A stretch of 27,163 bases of DNA from Prevotellaceae bacterium UBA2448 (lineage in GTDB: Bacteria > Bacteroidota > Bacteroidia > Bacteroidales > Bacteroidaceae): assembly GCA_002342585.1 (NCBI GenBank), contig DDQG01000028.1:5061-32223 (forward strand). Reading direction: 5' to 3'. The notes beneath the pieces are model-generated. The model saw only the letters and a program-made list of their open reading frames with translations, searched no databases and had not been told where the DNA came from. This document shows, one piece after another, positions 6,683-16,137 of the stretch. Every line of letters begins with the position of its first letter. Position 1 is the stretch's first letter. A program made the translations under genes and the position numbers.

Positions 6683-9600
6683 ATGAAAAGAACCTTAATT
6701 ATTATGTTCCTTGCATGTGTGGCAAGCATGGGTTTTGCTCAGAGATTTACGGACAAGATTGACCGTGGACTTGTAGCAGTTCCTGCAAACTCTGGTGGTG
6801 GAAACCTCGTAAGTTGGCGTGTATTCGGAGAAGAATACTACGATGTGACTTATAATCTGTATTGTGATGGTACTTTGATAGCAAAGAACCTTGAAAAATC
6901 GAACTTTCAGCATACTGCCGGCAGTGCTACAAGCAAGTATCAGGTAGCTGCTGTAGTACGCGGTGTGGAACAGACAAAGAGTGCTGAAGTAACTCGTTGG
7001 AATAGTGGTTATAAGCAGATAAATATTATCACACCTGTGGGTCGTGATGGTAAAGCTGCAGGTGACTATTATGCAATGAATGATATCAGCATCGGTGACC
7101 TCACTGGTGATGGTGTGGTAGAGTTTATCGTCAAGATGCCTGCAAGCGATATGAAGGATAAGTCTCAGAATGTGCACTTCCATCATCTGGAGTGTTACGA
7201 TCTGAGCGGAAACCGTTTGTGGTGGATTGACCTCGGTCCAAATATGTCGTCGGGTCCAGATGAACAGTGGGATGCTGTCTGCTACGACTGGGATCAAGAT
7301 GGCAAAGCAGAAGTATTGCTCCGCGTAGAAGACGGTGCCATAATCCATACAAAGGACGGTTCTGCCGTTGAAATCGGTAATATGAATGTGGATACCCGTA
7401 ATATACTTTATAGCGGAGAACTTTGTTATACTCATGGTGGAAATGAGTATCTGATTTATCTCGAAGGTGCAACAGGAAAGCCATATCAGATTGGTCCTGC
7501 AGCTCACCCTAACTATATGGACTATCCATTGCCACGTCTGGATCCAAGTGAATTCAGTCAGACTGTGGATTGGGTAGCTGTTTCTCAATATGCTAGTGAA
7601 AGTGCTGCAGCTGCCGCCCTGCCTGCATTCAGCGCTTATCTGACAGCTCTGAATAATGCATGGGGTGACACTTCCGGTCACCGTTCTACAAAGCACTACT
7701 GGGGTGCTCCATTCCTTGACGGACGCAACCCGAGCATTTTCTTGGGACGAGGTGCTTATACACGTCATAAGTTCTGTGCACTCAGTGTAGATAAGAATAC
7801 ACATAAGTTGACTCAACTGTGGCGCTGGAATCAGTATAATACTTCAAGTCCTTGGTGGGGTAATGGTTATCATAACTTCGCAATCGGTGATGTCGATTGG
7901 GACGGACGCGATGAGATTATCTTTGGTTCTATGGTTGTAGATGACAATGGTAAGGGACTTTCAACTACCAGTTATGGTCATGGCGATGCTCAGCATTGTT
8001 CTGACTTAGACCCATTCCGTCCGGGTGAAGAACAATTCGCATGTCTTGAGGAAGGTCGTGGTAAGTATGGTTGTAATTTCCGTAATGCTACAACTGCTCA
8101 GATTTATTATAAGTGGGATGCAGGAGGTGATGACGGCCGTGCGCTGATGGCTAACTTCACAAACGACTATCCAGGTAGTGTAGGACGTAGTGTTTCGTCA
8201 CCTTGGATTAGCTCTGTTGCAGATAAGACAGTGCCAGAACTGAATGGTGATTCATTCATCGGATGGGGTGACCTCAACCAGCGCATTTATTGGGATGGTG
8301 ACCTCTTGGATGAGTATTTCGACAGTCCGGGTACTGAAGGTTATGGTGCAATTTACAAGCCAAGCAGTCAGTCAACAACTGGTGGCCGTTGGAATTTCCC
8401 AGACTCAAAGTGTAATAACTGGTCAAAGAACAACCCTGGAGCTATTGCAGATATATTCGGTGACTGGCGTGAGGAACTTGTGATGCGTAAGAGTGATAAT
8501 ACGGCAATTCTTGTTTATACAACAGGTATTCCTACTGAATATCGTATTCCTACTTTGTGGCACGACCACCAGTATCGTAATGCTATGGTATGGCAGTCTA
8601 TGGGATACAACCAGCCTCCTCACAAGTCTTACTTCCTTGGCGAACTTGAAGGAATCACTGTTGCTCCTCCTCCATACACTATGACAGGACGTGTGGAAGT
8701 GGTTAATGGAGGAACAATCTCAACCACAGATGAGCACCTGCTCGTTTGTGAGACAAACAATACTTCTATCTCAGTAGAGAATGGTGCAAGTCCTTATATG
8801 ATTACTTTCAACATTCCTTCATGGGTACAGGGAACAGCAGGTGATGACTGCATGACTAAGAAAACTCCTATTGATACAGTGCTTTATACTTGTACAGTAA
8901 CTGGCGGTCCAATTGCTGGCGCAACTCGAATTGTGAAGCAGGGTGACGGTATTCTTACACTTCCTGCAGTGGATATGACTTACACAGGTGAAACAAATAT
9001 CTGGGCTGGTACTGTTAACTTCAATGGCTCAGCAAAGAATTCTCCTGTTTGGATTAATCGTTTTGGAAAACTGTATTCAAATGCAGCAAGTGCAGAATTT
9101 AAGTCGATAAAGGCTAACTATGGTTCTTTGGTTGTTCCTGGCGGTGAGAATGCAGCAGGTTCTATCATTGCTACAGACGAATACTATATGGGCATCGGTA
9201 GCCGTGTGAAGATTGACCTTTATTCAGAGAATTTCAAATCTGACTTTATAAAGACTGCTAAGTTGGTGATTGAAAAGAAAGACTGGAAGTATGGTCCTCA
9301 GTATATGATTCCTGTACTTGAGGTGGTAGAACATATGGCTGTGGGTGCTGAGACTCTTGAACCGGGCAGTTACCTTATCGCTCACGCAGATGAGGTAGAA
9401 GGTACACTTGCAAATATAAAGATTGAAGGCGTTACAACTCTTAAAACAGGTTTGCGACGTGATGAAAATGGTGATATCTACCTTGACCTTGGTTCTGTTC
9501 GTGGTGCTACAAATATCGTCTGGACTGGTGCTAAGTCGAACGTCTGGGATTTTGCAACAACAGAAAATTTCTATGTAGAGGGTGATGCAGAGCAGACTCC

Positions 9601-11461
9601 AGATATCTTTGTTGGAGATGATGTAGTTAACTTCAACGATGATGCTTCTTCGTTCACTGTTACTTTGGCTGATGCTACAGAACTGCCAACTGGTGGTGTG
9701 TATGTAGATAATACAAAGGCTTATACAATCAAGGGTAATGGTTCGATTACTGCAGGTTCGCTGACTAAGAACGGTTCTGGCAAACTCACAATTTCTACTA
9801 CCAATTCATACAAAGACGGTAACTACCTGAAGGGTGGTACTGTTGTAGTAAGTAGTCTGGCTAATAGTACATCTGCAAATGGTAATCTTGGTGGTGTGAC
9901 AACTACATCTGCTAAGTTTACTATGGAGAATGGTGCTGTGCTGCAGACTACAGCTGACGTGAAGATGGGTTGCCCAATGAAGATGGAAAGTGACGAAGGT
10001 GGTGTAATCAACAACGGTTCTCTCTTCACTATGGAAAAACTGATTACTGGTACTAAGTTGACTAAGCAGGGGGCTGGTCGCATAGATATGCAAGGTTCGT
10101 TGTCTGTTAAGCAACTCGTGGTTGCTGCGGGTCAGTTCCAATATAACACATCAACTTTCGCTAATAAGGTAGTTGTGGCAGGAACAGGTCATATTACCGG
10201 TACGGGCTTCCTCACTACTCCAATCGAAGTAGCTGAAGGTGCGAAGGGATTCCTTACAACTATTAACCGTCAGACATCAAAGAACACGCTGACAGGTTCG
10301 GGTCAGATTACTATCTACTGTGCTACAGAGAAGGGTAGCAACTACTATGCAACACGTACTCCTCTCCAACTTAATTTGACAAACTTCGAAGGAACAGTCG
10401 TTCCTAGTGCAGTTTACACAGCTGACGGTCGTTTCACACTTGACGTTGCGGGAGGCTCTAATAAGTGTACGTTTAATATCCCATCGGGTATCATCGTGCA
10501 GAACTCTGGTAAGTTGTTTAAGATTGGTCAGGTGACCGGCAGCGGAAATCTTGGTGGTACATGTACTTTCTCTTCTGCAAGCAATCCTAATATAAACACT
10601 TGGGAGGTCGGTAATGCTGACGACTTCACATATTCAGGTGTTGTAGAAAGCAATGCTAAGTTCACAAAGGTTGGTACGGGCAAGATGACGGTCAATGGCG
10701 ACTGGACAACTACAGGTGCCGTTAATGTGAATGCCGGTGAACTCCACTTGAACGCAGGCAAGAGACTGGGTACTGGTGCACTTACCGTTGCAGCCAACTC
10801 TACTTTGTCGGGCGTGTCTGGAGCTACTGCGACTGCTGCAGCAAAGACTCCAATGACCAATAGCTCTATCACCGTAAATGGTACTATTCAGTGTGGTAGC
10901 ATGGCTACAGCTACAACCGGTTATTGGAATATGGGTGGAAAGAATCTGAAGCTCAACAGCACTGCTACATGGCGTGTAGGTCTGACTAGATGTGCTACAG
11001 CTACAAATCCTGGTTGTGCTACAATCATTGCTCCTGGTGCGCTGACCTTGGCCGACGGAGCAACATTGTCTGTATTCTTAAACGAGAGTATAGTTCTTAC
11101 AACTGACGAACAGCAGGCGGACTCCTTCCGTATATTCTCCGATGCAGCATCTGTGAATATCGGAAACGTGCAGTTCGACCTTCCAGAACTTCCTGCTGGA
11201 AATTACTGGGATACAAGCCGCCTGAACGAGGGTTATCTCTTCGTTCGTTACAACCAAGCTCTTGCAGTAACTTCGGTAGCCAGCGACGAGATGGTTGAGG
11301 TAGAGGTGGTTAACACAGCCGGTGCTACAGTTGCAAACTACACTTGTCGTATGGGTGCTGTAGCTCAGACTCTTAAGCAGACTGCAATTCCTGGTGGCGT
11401 TTACTTATTGAATATTAAGAGCGAATCTGGTCAGCAGATTACTCTTAAGCAGCTGAAATAA
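6683..11461 (+). CDS. Secreted rhamnogalacturonan lyase (PL11-type) fused to beta-strand repeats and T9SS tail
   Basis: 1592 residues. Signal peptide 1-20 (ending SMGFAQ). Residues ~21-655 match the PL11 lyase beta-propeller that cleaves the rhamnogalacturonan-I backbone of pectin: RGLVAVPANSGGGNLVSWR at the start, and repeated Asp-rich loops such as DLTGDGVVEF, DWDQDGKAEV and DVDWDGRDEI that bind calcium in the family. After this come ~870 residues of Gly/Asn/Thr-rich beta structure with repeats of the autotransporter passenger type (KQGDGILTL, KNGSGKLTIS, KQGAGRIDM, KVGTGKMTVNG), each followed by a strand ending GGTVVV, AGELHL or similar. The last ~60 residues form a T9SS type A-like sorting domain (VVNTAGATVANY, GGVYLLNI). 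The start at 6683 follows the promoter and opens the signal peptide. It stands alone with its own promoter and terminator. The lyase class is confident; the role of the long repeat region (spacer or substrate binding) is inferred. Confidence 0.92.
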   Translation: MKRTLIIMFLACVASMGFAQRFTDKIDRGLVAVPANSGGGNLVSWRVFGEEYYDVTYNLYCDGTLIAKNLEKSNFQHTAGSATSKYQVAAVVRGVEQTKSAEVTRWNSGYKQINIITPVGRDGKAAGDYYAMNDISIGDLTGDGVVEFIVKMPASDMKDKSQNVHFHHLECYDLSGNRLWWIDLGPNMSSGPDEQWDAVCYDWDQDGKAEVLLRVEDGAIIHTKDGSAVEIGNMNVDTRNILYSGELCYTHGGNEYLIYLEGATGKPYQIGPAAHPNYMDYPLPRLDPSEFSQTVDWVAVSQYASESAAAAALPAFSAYLTALNNAWGDTSGHRSTKHYWGAPFLDGRNPSIFLGRGAYTRHKFCALSVDKNTHKLTQLWRWNQYNTSSPWWGNGYHNFAIGDVDWDGRDEIIFGSMVVDDNGKGLSTTSYGHGDAQHCSDLDPFRPGEEQFACLEEGRGKYGCNFRNATTAQIYYKWDAGGDDGRALMANFTNDYPGSVGRSVSSPWISSVADKTVPELNGDSFIGWGDLNQRIYWDGDLLDEYFDSPGTEGYGAIYKPSSQSTTGGRWNFPDSKCNNWSKNNPGAIADIFGDWREELVMRKSDNTAILVYTTGIPTEYRIPTLWHDHQYRNAMVWQSMGYNQPPHKSYFLGELEGITVAPPPYTMTGRVEVVNGGTISTTDEHLLVCETNNTSISVENGASPYMITFNIPSWVQGTAGDDCMTKKTPIDTVLYTCTVTGGPIAGATRIVKQGDGILTLPAVDMTYTGETNIWAGTVNFNGSAKNSPVWINRFGKLYSNAASAEFKSIKANYGSLVVPGGENAAGSIIATDEYYMGIGSRVKIDLYSENFKSDFIKTAKLVIEKKDWKYGPQYMIPVLEVVEHMAVGAETLEPGSYLIAHADEVEGTLANIKIEGVTTLKTGLRRDENGDIYLDLGSVRGATNIVWTGAKSNVWDFATTENFYVEGDAEQTPDIFVGDDVVNFNDDASSFTVTLADATELPTGGVYVDNTKAYTIKGNGSITAGSLTKNGSGKLTISTTNSYKDGNYLKGGTVVVSSLANSTSANGNLGGVTTTSAKFTMENGAVLQTTADVKMGCPMKMESDEGGVINNGSLFTMEKLITGTKLTKQGAGRIDMQGSLSVKQLVVAAGQFQYNTSTFANKVVVAGTGHITGTGFLTTPIEVAEGAKGFLTTINRQTSKNTLTGSGQITIYCATEKGSNYYATRTPLQLNLTNFEGTVVPSAVYTADGRFTLDVAGGSNKCTFNIPSGIIVQNSGKLFKIGQVTGSGNLGGTCTFSSASNPNINTWEVGNADDFTYSGVVESNAKFTKVGTGKMTVNGDWTTTGAVNVNAGELHLNAGKRLGTGALTVAANSTLSGVSGATATAAAKTPMTNSSITVNGTIQCGSMATATTGYWNMGGKNLKLNSTATWRVGLTRCATATNPGCATIIAPGALTLADGATLSVFLNESIVLTTDEQQADSFRIFSDAASVNIGNVQFDLPELPAGNYWDTSRLNEGYLFVRYNQALAVTSVASDEMVEVEVVNTAGATVANYTCRMGAVAQTLKQTAIPGGVYLLNIKSESGQQITLKQLK

Positions 11462-11485
11462 ATCGTATTTTTAGATAATATTGAA

Positions 11486-11525
11486 GGGCACAGCATCTGT
11501 ATGTTGTGCCCTTTGTTTATTTTCG
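11486..11525 (+). terminator. Terminator of the lyase gene
   Basis: GGGCACAGCAT pairs with ATGTTGTGCCC (one G-T) around CTGT, then TTTGTTTATTTT. Confidence 0.85.
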
Positions 11526-11570
11526 AATATCTTTCTTCGAATTATTTTTCTCTTTGTTCTTTTTATTCCC

Positions 11571-11578
11571 TAACTTTG
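11571..11578 (+). promoter_or_regulatory. -7 promoter box for the PASTA-rluD-ddl operon
   Basis: TAACTTTG, 18 bp before the ATG at 11596, implying a leader of only ~10 nt. The nearest TTTG (11553-11556) is at a short spacing of 14 bp. Confidence 0.6.
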
Positions 11579-11595
11579 ACGAAAATTTTAAATGT

Positions 11596-12219
11596 ATGGG
11601 TTTAAAGAGATATTTTTCGGGTAAATCCGGTGCATGGTTCTGGGGCAATATAGCCATGATGATTGTGGTGTTTTTCGGTGCCATATTTGGCTTATTTGGT
11701 CTATTAGGCGAGTTTACGCACAACGGCGAAAAGATTGAAGTGCCAAGCGTAATTGGTAGTTCTGTAGAAATTGCCGAACGCACGTTGGAGAACAGTAAAC
11801 TGCGTGTTGTCATCTCCGACTCTATGTTCAATGCCAAACTGCCTGCTGGGGCTGTCATAGAGCAGACTCCTCGTGCTGGCAACTTCGTGAAGAGCGGCAG
11901 ACGAGTATATCTGATTATAAACATGAGGGGCGAACCAATGGTTAAGTTCCCTGATATCATAAATAATAGTTCTTTGCGTGAGGCTGAGGCGCAACTCACT
12001 TTTTTGAATTTCAGCCTTACTCCTCCAGAACGTGTTTATGGTCAGCCACGCGACTTCGTGGTTGGTGTCAGACAGGGTTTGCGCAATTTGCATGCCGGTG
12101 AGATGGTTTCTCGCGAACGGGCTCTGACTATTGTTGTAGGTGCCGGCGAATTAGACTCTACAGAGATTGTGGAAGATTCTTTATTGGACTCTTCAAAAGA
12201 AGTAGAACTTGACTTCTGA
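11596..12219 (+). CDS. Membrane-anchored PASTA domain protein
   Basis: 207 residues. One N-terminal membrane helix (~14-37, IAMMIVVFFGAIFGLFGLLG) is followed by two or three PASTA repeats outside the membrane: ~46-110 with EVPSVIGSSVEIAERTLENS and EQTPRAGNFVKSGRRVYLIIN, and ~115-190 with FPDIINNSSLREAEAQL. PASTA modules elsewhere bind peptidoglycan or beta-lactams, usually on Ser/Thr kinases or PBPs. Here no kinase or transpeptidase domain is attached, and the C-terminus is a short acidic tail. It opens an operon: rluD begins 1 bp after its stop and ddl follows. Co-transcription with D-Ala-D-Ala ligase fits a cell-wall role. The upstream in-frame start at 11506 would begin inside the previous gene's terminator, so ATG 11596 is preferred. 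Confidence 0.88.
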   Translation: MGLKRYFSGKSGAWFWGNIAMMIVVFFGAIFGLFGLLGEFTHNGEKIEVPSVIGSSVEIAERTLENSKLRVVISDSMFNAKLPAGAVIEQTPRAGNFVKSGRRVYLIINMRGEPMVKFPDIINNSSLREAEAQLTFLNFSLTPPERVYGQPRDFVVGVRQGLRNLHAGEMVSRERALTIVVGAGELDSTEIVEDSLLDSSKEVELDF

Positions 12220-12220
12220 T

Positions 12221-13258
12221 ATGCAGCAGGAAATAGACGATACCGAACTTGACGAGCAGTCAGAACTGTACGAGCACCATCGGTTTGAGTGTGACAAGAG
12301 TCAGTCGTTGCTGCGTGTTGATAAGTATTTGTTTATGGTTATGGCAAATACAAGCCGTAACCGCGTGCAAAAGGCTGCAGATGCAGGTTTTATTCATGTA
12401 AACGGCAAACCAGTAAAGCGTTCCTACAGGGTGAAGCCGGGCGATGTGGTTCAGGTTATGTTAGACCGTCCACATTATGACAATAAGATTCTGCCCGAGG
12501 ATATTCCGCTCGACATAGTATATGAGGATGGTGACTTGATGGTGATTAACAAACCTGCCGGTCTCGTTGTTCACCCTGGCTTCGGCAACTGGAGGGGTAC
12601 TTTGCTCAATGCTTTGGCATGGCACTTTAAGGACGCGCCCGAGTTTGATGTCAATAATCCGGAGATAGGACTTGTACACCGTATAGACAAAGACACAAGC
12701 GGACTGATTGTGGTGGCAAAGACAGCTGACGCCAAGACACATCTTGGTCTTCAGTTTTTCAACAAGACAACGAAACGCGAATACAATGCCCTCGTGTGGG
12801 GAAACTTCCAGGAAGACGAAGGCAGGATTGAGGGGAATATAGGTCGTGACCTGCGCGACAGACTCCGCATGGCTGTGTTCCCTCCCGACAGCGAAATCGG
12901 AAAACATGCTGTCACCCATTACTATATACTTGAACGTTTCGGATATACTACCTTTGTGAAGTGTGTGCTTGAAACAGGGCGAACCCATCAGATACGTGCT
13001 CATATGTGTCACATTGGACATCCTCTTTTCTCTGATGCCCGATACGGCGGCGATGTAGTGCTGAAGGGACAACGCACGGCAAAGTATGGTCAGTTCATCG
13101 AAAACTGTTTCAAGATATGTCCGCGTCAGGTGCTTCATGCCAAGACTCTTGGCTTCATACACCCTCGCACAGGCAAGGAGATGATGTTCGATTCCGACCT
13201 ACCTGAAGATATATGTGAATTACTAAATAAATGGCGTAGTTACGCTACAGAATCATGA
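12221..13258 (+). CDS. rluD: 23S rRNA pseudouridine synthase, RluD family
   Basis: 345 residues. It isomerises uridine to pseudouridine in large-subunit rRNA. An N-terminal S4 RNA-binding domain (~28-82, RVDKYLFMVMANTSRNRVQK) precedes the RluA/RluD catalytic domain. The catalytic Asp156 lies in HRIDKDTSGL; further landmarks are NKPAGLVVHPGFGNW and TGRTHQIRAHMCHIGHPLFSD. The length is usual, with a ~20-residue acidic N-terminal extension. The ATG at 12221 starts 1 bp after the PASTA stop; an in-frame TTG at 12209 is possible but unnecessary. The stop overlaps the ddl start (ATGA), showing translational coupling. The paralogue assignment (RluD rather than RluA/C) rests on the S4 domain and overall similarity. 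Confidence 0.93.
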   Translation: MQQEIDDTELDEQSELYEHHRFECDKSQSLLRVDKYLFMVMANTSRNRVQKAADAGFIHVNGKPVKRSYRVKPGDVVQVMLDRPHYDNKILPEDIPLDIVYEDGDLMVINKPAGLVVHPGFGNWRGTLLNALAWHFKDAPEFDVNNPEIGLVHRIDKDTSGLIVVAKTADAKTHLGLQFFNKTTKREYNALVWGNFQEDEGRIEGNIGRDLRDRLRMAVFPPDSEIGKHAVTHYYILERFGYTTFVKCVLETGRTHQIRAHMCHIGHPLFSDARYGGDVVLKGQRTAKYGQFIENCFKICPRQVLHAKTLGFIHPRTGKEMMFDSDLPEDICELLNKWRSYATES

Positions 13259-14253
13259 AAAAAATAATTGCAGTTATTGCAGGAGGCGACTCCTCAGAAC
13301 ACGATGTGTCGATGCGTTCGGCAGCAGGAATCAGTTCGTGGCTCGACCGCGACAAGTTTGATGTATATGTAATTGAGATTAGGGGTACGAACTGGCTGGC
13401 TCATCTGCCTAATGGAGCTGAGTCGAAGGTCTTCCTCCACAATTTCTCGTTCAAGGACGAGTGGGGTAAGGACATAAAGCCCGACTATGCATATATTACA
13501 GTTCACGGCACTCCAGGCGAGAACGGTATCCTCCAAGGCTATTTCGACCTATTGCAGATTCCTTATTCAACTTGTTCGTTGTTGGTTGAGGCTATGACTT
13601 TCGATAAGTTTACACTGAACCAATATCTGAAAGGATTTGGTATTCGTGTGGCTGAGAGCGTTCTGTTGCGCAAGAATATGGAAGTAGATGCTGAGGCAAT
13701 CATTCAGAAAGTGGGTCTGCCCTGTTTCATCAAACCAAATGCCGGTGGCAGCAGTTTTGGCGTTACCAAGTGCAAGTCGGTTGATGATGTGGCAGAAGCA
13801 GTAGAGAAGGCTCGTGAAGAGAGTGACGACGTACTTATTGAGAGTATGCTTTCGGGCGTGGAGATAAGCAATGGCGTGTATCGTTCTAAGAATGGAGTAC
13901 ATGTGTTGCCAATTACCGAGGTGGTTCCAAAGACAGAATTCTTCGACTACGATGCCAAGTACAACGGAATGGTTGAGGAAATAACTCCTGCACGTCTCTC
14001 CGACGACACTACTGCACGAATTAAAAAACTCACTGCTGCAATCTACGACATACTCGGTGCCAGTGGCATTATCCGTGTTGATTATATCATCTCAAAGAAC
14101 GATAAGGGCGACGATGTAATCAATATGCTGGAGATTAACACTACTCCGGGAATGACAGCTACCAGCTTTATTCCTCAGCAGGTTCGTGCCGACGGACTTG
14201 AGATGGTAGATGTTCTCAACGACGTGATTTCTGAAAAACTGAATTTTGACTGA
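13255..14253 (+). CDS. ddl: D-alanine--D-alanine ligase
   Basis: 332 residues, ATP-grasp fold. It makes D-Ala-D-Ala for the peptidoglycan pentapeptide. Motifs in order: N-terminal AVIAGGDSSEHDVSMRSA; HGTPGENG; ATP-binding KPNAGGSSFGV; and the Mg-binding end, VRVDY-like (IIRVDYIIS) with MLEINTTPGMTATSFIPQQ. The C-terminus reads PQQ rather than a longer helix and the protein is of normal length. It overlaps rluD by 4 bp and is followed 16 bp later by the acyltransferase, so it belongs to one operon with the PASTA protein. The pairing of a wall-precursor enzyme with a PASTA protein is a plausible functional link. Confidence 0.96.
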   Translation: MKKIIAVIAGGDSSEHDVSMRSAAGISSWLDRDKFDVYVIEIRGTNWLAHLPNGAESKVFLHNFSFKDEWGKDIKPDYAYITVHGTPGENGILQGYFDLLQIPYSTCSLLVEAMTFDKFTLNQYLKGFGIRVAESVLLRKNMEVDAEAIIQKVGLPCFIKPNAGGSSFGVTKCKSVDDVAEAVEKAREESDDVLIESMLSGVEISNGVYRSKNGVHVLPITEVVPKTEFFDYDAKYNGMVEEITPARLSDDTTARIKKLTAAIYDILGASGIIRVDYIISKNDKGDDVINMLEINTTPGMTATSFIPQQVRADGLEMVDVLNDVISEKLNFD

Positions 14254-14269
14254 TAAAATACAAATTCTC

Positions 14270-15457
14270 ATGGCAGATACTTCAAAACCCCAGTTTTCAT
14301 TGTCCGATTTCGATGATATCCGTCCTTTCGCTGAGGGCGAGATGAAGGAGGCATTCGACTCGATGCTTGCAGACCGCAAGTTCAGCCATATCCTCAAGGG
14401 TATGGTGCCTTGGATGCCAGTAGGACTGCGTAATTCCATGCTTCGTATGCTATTTGTTGGCATAAAGACCCCACAGGATTTCCAGATTCGCTACATGAAA
14501 CATATGGTTTGGTACTGCCTGAAGAAGTGTTCTACAGGATGGAGTTACAATTTCGATTCGAGTCTGAAGCGCGATGGAGCCTATACCTTTATGAGCAACC
14601 ATCGCGACATCGTTCTCGACTCCGCCATCCTCGACTATATGCTCGTGAAGGATGGATTTGCCAAGACTGTTGAAATAGCCATCGGCAACAATCTCCTGAT
14701 TTATCCCTGGATCAAGACACTTGTGCGCATGAACAAGGCGTTTGTGGTGAATCGCGGACTTTCCCCAAAGGAGACCCTTCGTAGTTCTATCCATATGAGT
14801 CAGTACATGCACTTTGCCATCAATCAGAAGCATGAGAATATATGGATTGCACAGCGCGAGGGTAGGGCAAAGGATTCCGACGACCGTACTCAGGAGAGTG
14901 TATTGAAAATGCTTACACTTGGTGGACCTGCTGAGGGAAAGACAACTGCCGACATCGTTCAGAACATAAAAGATATGAACATTGTTCCGCTTACCATCTC
15001 TATCGAGTACGACCCTTGTGATTATCTGAAAGCTCAGGAGTTTCAGCAGAAACGTGACATTCCAGGATGGAAGAAGAGCAAGCAGGACGACTTGGACAAT
15101 ATGAAGATAGGTATCTGGGGTAAGAAGGGACACGTGCATTACGAAGCTGCTCCATGCATCAACGCTTGGCTTGACACACTCGATACGTCTGCCATAAGTC
15201 ATACGGATATTTATCGTATCATTGCAGAACATATCGATCAGGAAATCCATAAGAACTACCGCATCTATACCTCAAACAAGGCTGCCCTCGCAGAACTCAA
15301 CGGCGAGAAGATTGATGCGCCTGAGTTCGAAAAGTATTTGCAGGACAAGATTTCCCGCATAAAAGTGGAGAATCCTGATGTACCTTTCCTTCGTGAACGT
15401 ATTCTGACTATGTATGCTAATCCACTGAAAAACTACAATGCAGCACACGCTAAGTAA
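14270..15457 (+). CDS. PlsB/PlsC-like glycerolipid acyltransferase
   Basis: 395 residues from the ATG at 14270 (an in-frame TTG at 14246 overlaps ddl and is not favoured). An acyltransferase core lies in the middle: MSNHRDIVLDS (~109-119) is the catalytic His/Asp block; FVVNRG (~156-161) is the second block; IWAQREGRAKD-like sequence (~190-200) is the substrate-binding EGR block; and NIVPLTISIEYDP is the fourth. These are hallmarks of glycerol-3-phosphate or 1-acyl-glycerol-3-phosphate acyltransferases. There is no signal peptide and only weak hydrophobic segments, so it is likely peripheral on the cytoplasmic face of the inner membrane. The exact acceptor (phospholipid, ornithine/serine lipid or other) cannot be told. 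The next gene overlaps its end by 20 bp. Confidence 0.85.
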   Translation: MADTSKPQFSLSDFDDIRPFAEGEMKEAFDSMLADRKFSHILKGMVPWMPVGLRNSMLRMLFVGIKTPQDFQIRYMKHMVWYCLKKCSTGWSYNFDSSLKRDGAYTFMSNHRDIVLDSAILDYMLVKDGFAKTVEIAIGNNLLIYPWIKTLVRMNKAFVVNRGLSPKETLRSSIHMSQYMHFAINQKHENIWIAQREGRAKDSDDRTQESVLKMLTLGGPAEGKTTADIVQNIKDMNIVPLTISIEYDPCDYLKAQEFQQKRDIPGWKKSKQDDLDNMKIGIWGKKGHVHYEAAPCINAWLDTLDTSAISHTDIYRIIAEHIDQEIHKNYRIYTSNKAALAELNGEKIDAPEFEKYLQDKISRIKVENPDVPFLRERILTMYANPLKNYNAAHAK

Positions 15458-16079
15458 CATATTCATATATATCCTTCTATCCCTATGCTTATGCGTTTCG
15501 TGTACAAAGGATGATGGTAATGTCGTGTTGGAAATGCCAAATACATATACGGAATTTTGTGATATGTATATGAACACAGACAAGCGTGCCGCTACCATCA
15601 CTTTGGACGACGGTACCATGCTTGACATCCTCTCTCAGGGTATTCGTTCCAACGTGGCAGACACGACGGTTCGTGCCGTGGTTACTTATGCCCTGAAGAA
15701 TGAAAAGCCTGTAATCTACAGCAATACTATGGCATTCTGTGATCAGGCACGTCCGAAGGAACAGTTCAAGATCACACCACGCGATCCTATGAAGATCGTA
15801 AGTGTGTGGAAAGGCGGTAAGTATATAAATATGGTATTTGGAGAGATGACCAACAAGGCTGCCAAACACAGTTACGGTTTTCTTATCGAAGGAGTGGATA
15901 GTAAGACACTAAACGTTTCATTCATTCATTTCCGTCCCTCTGCCGATTCTGAGTCATACACCGAGAAGAAATATTTCTCCATGCCTATGACAACTCCATA
16001 CATCTCGGGTTATGACTCCATAGCTATTTCCATAACTACCTATGATGGTGTGAAATCCTATTCTTTTGCAGTAAACTGA
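15438..16079 (+). CDS. NigD-like lipoprotein (putative)
   Basis: 213 residues. A hydrophobic signal (~5-21) ends at a lipobox-like LCVSC with Cys22, so it should be a lipoprotein of the outer or inner membrane. The mature part is beta-rich: an OB-like first half (~45-95, TITLDDGTMLDILSQGIR and RAVVTYALKN) and a beta-sandwich second half. This layout resembles the NigD-like family of Bacteroidales lipoproteins, whose function is not established beyond an early link to bacteriocin loci. The start overlaps the acyltransferase gene by 20 bp, which supports translational coupling and membership of the same operon. No known bacteriocin gene is next to it. The CDS is certain; the family name is moderate. 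Confidence 0.8.
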   Translation: MQHTLSNIFIYILLSLCLCVSCTKDDGNVVLEMPNTYTEFCDMYMNTDKRAATITLDDGTMLDILSQGIRSNVADTTVRAVVTYALKNEKPVIYSNTMAFCDQARPKEQFKITPRDPMKIVSVWKGGKYINMVFGEMTNKAAKHSYGFLIEGVDSKTLNVSFIHFRPSADSESYTEKKYFSMPMTTPYISGYDSIAISITTYDGVKSYSFAVN

Positions 16080-16137
16080 TACATATAATCCGTTACTCAT
16101 TTTTAAGTATTAATAGCAGAAAAGTGAGTATCGCATA

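Noticed and set aside
6695..7816. Long minus-strand open frame (373 codons) opposite the lyase gene
   Set aside because: Antisense shadow of the PL11 catalytic domain, with composition (many Cys, His, Ile, Thr) unlike a real protein and no promoter.
12209..12220. TTG start for the pseudouridine synthase, overlapping the PASTA gene
   Set aside because: An ATG at 12221, 1 bp after the PASTA stop, gives a complete protein. The four extra residues add nothing conserved.
14246..14269. TTG start for the acyltransferase, overlapping ddl
   Set aside because: The ATG at 14270 follows ddl by 16 bp and opens a normal N-terminus; the extra eight residues look like read-through of the spacer.
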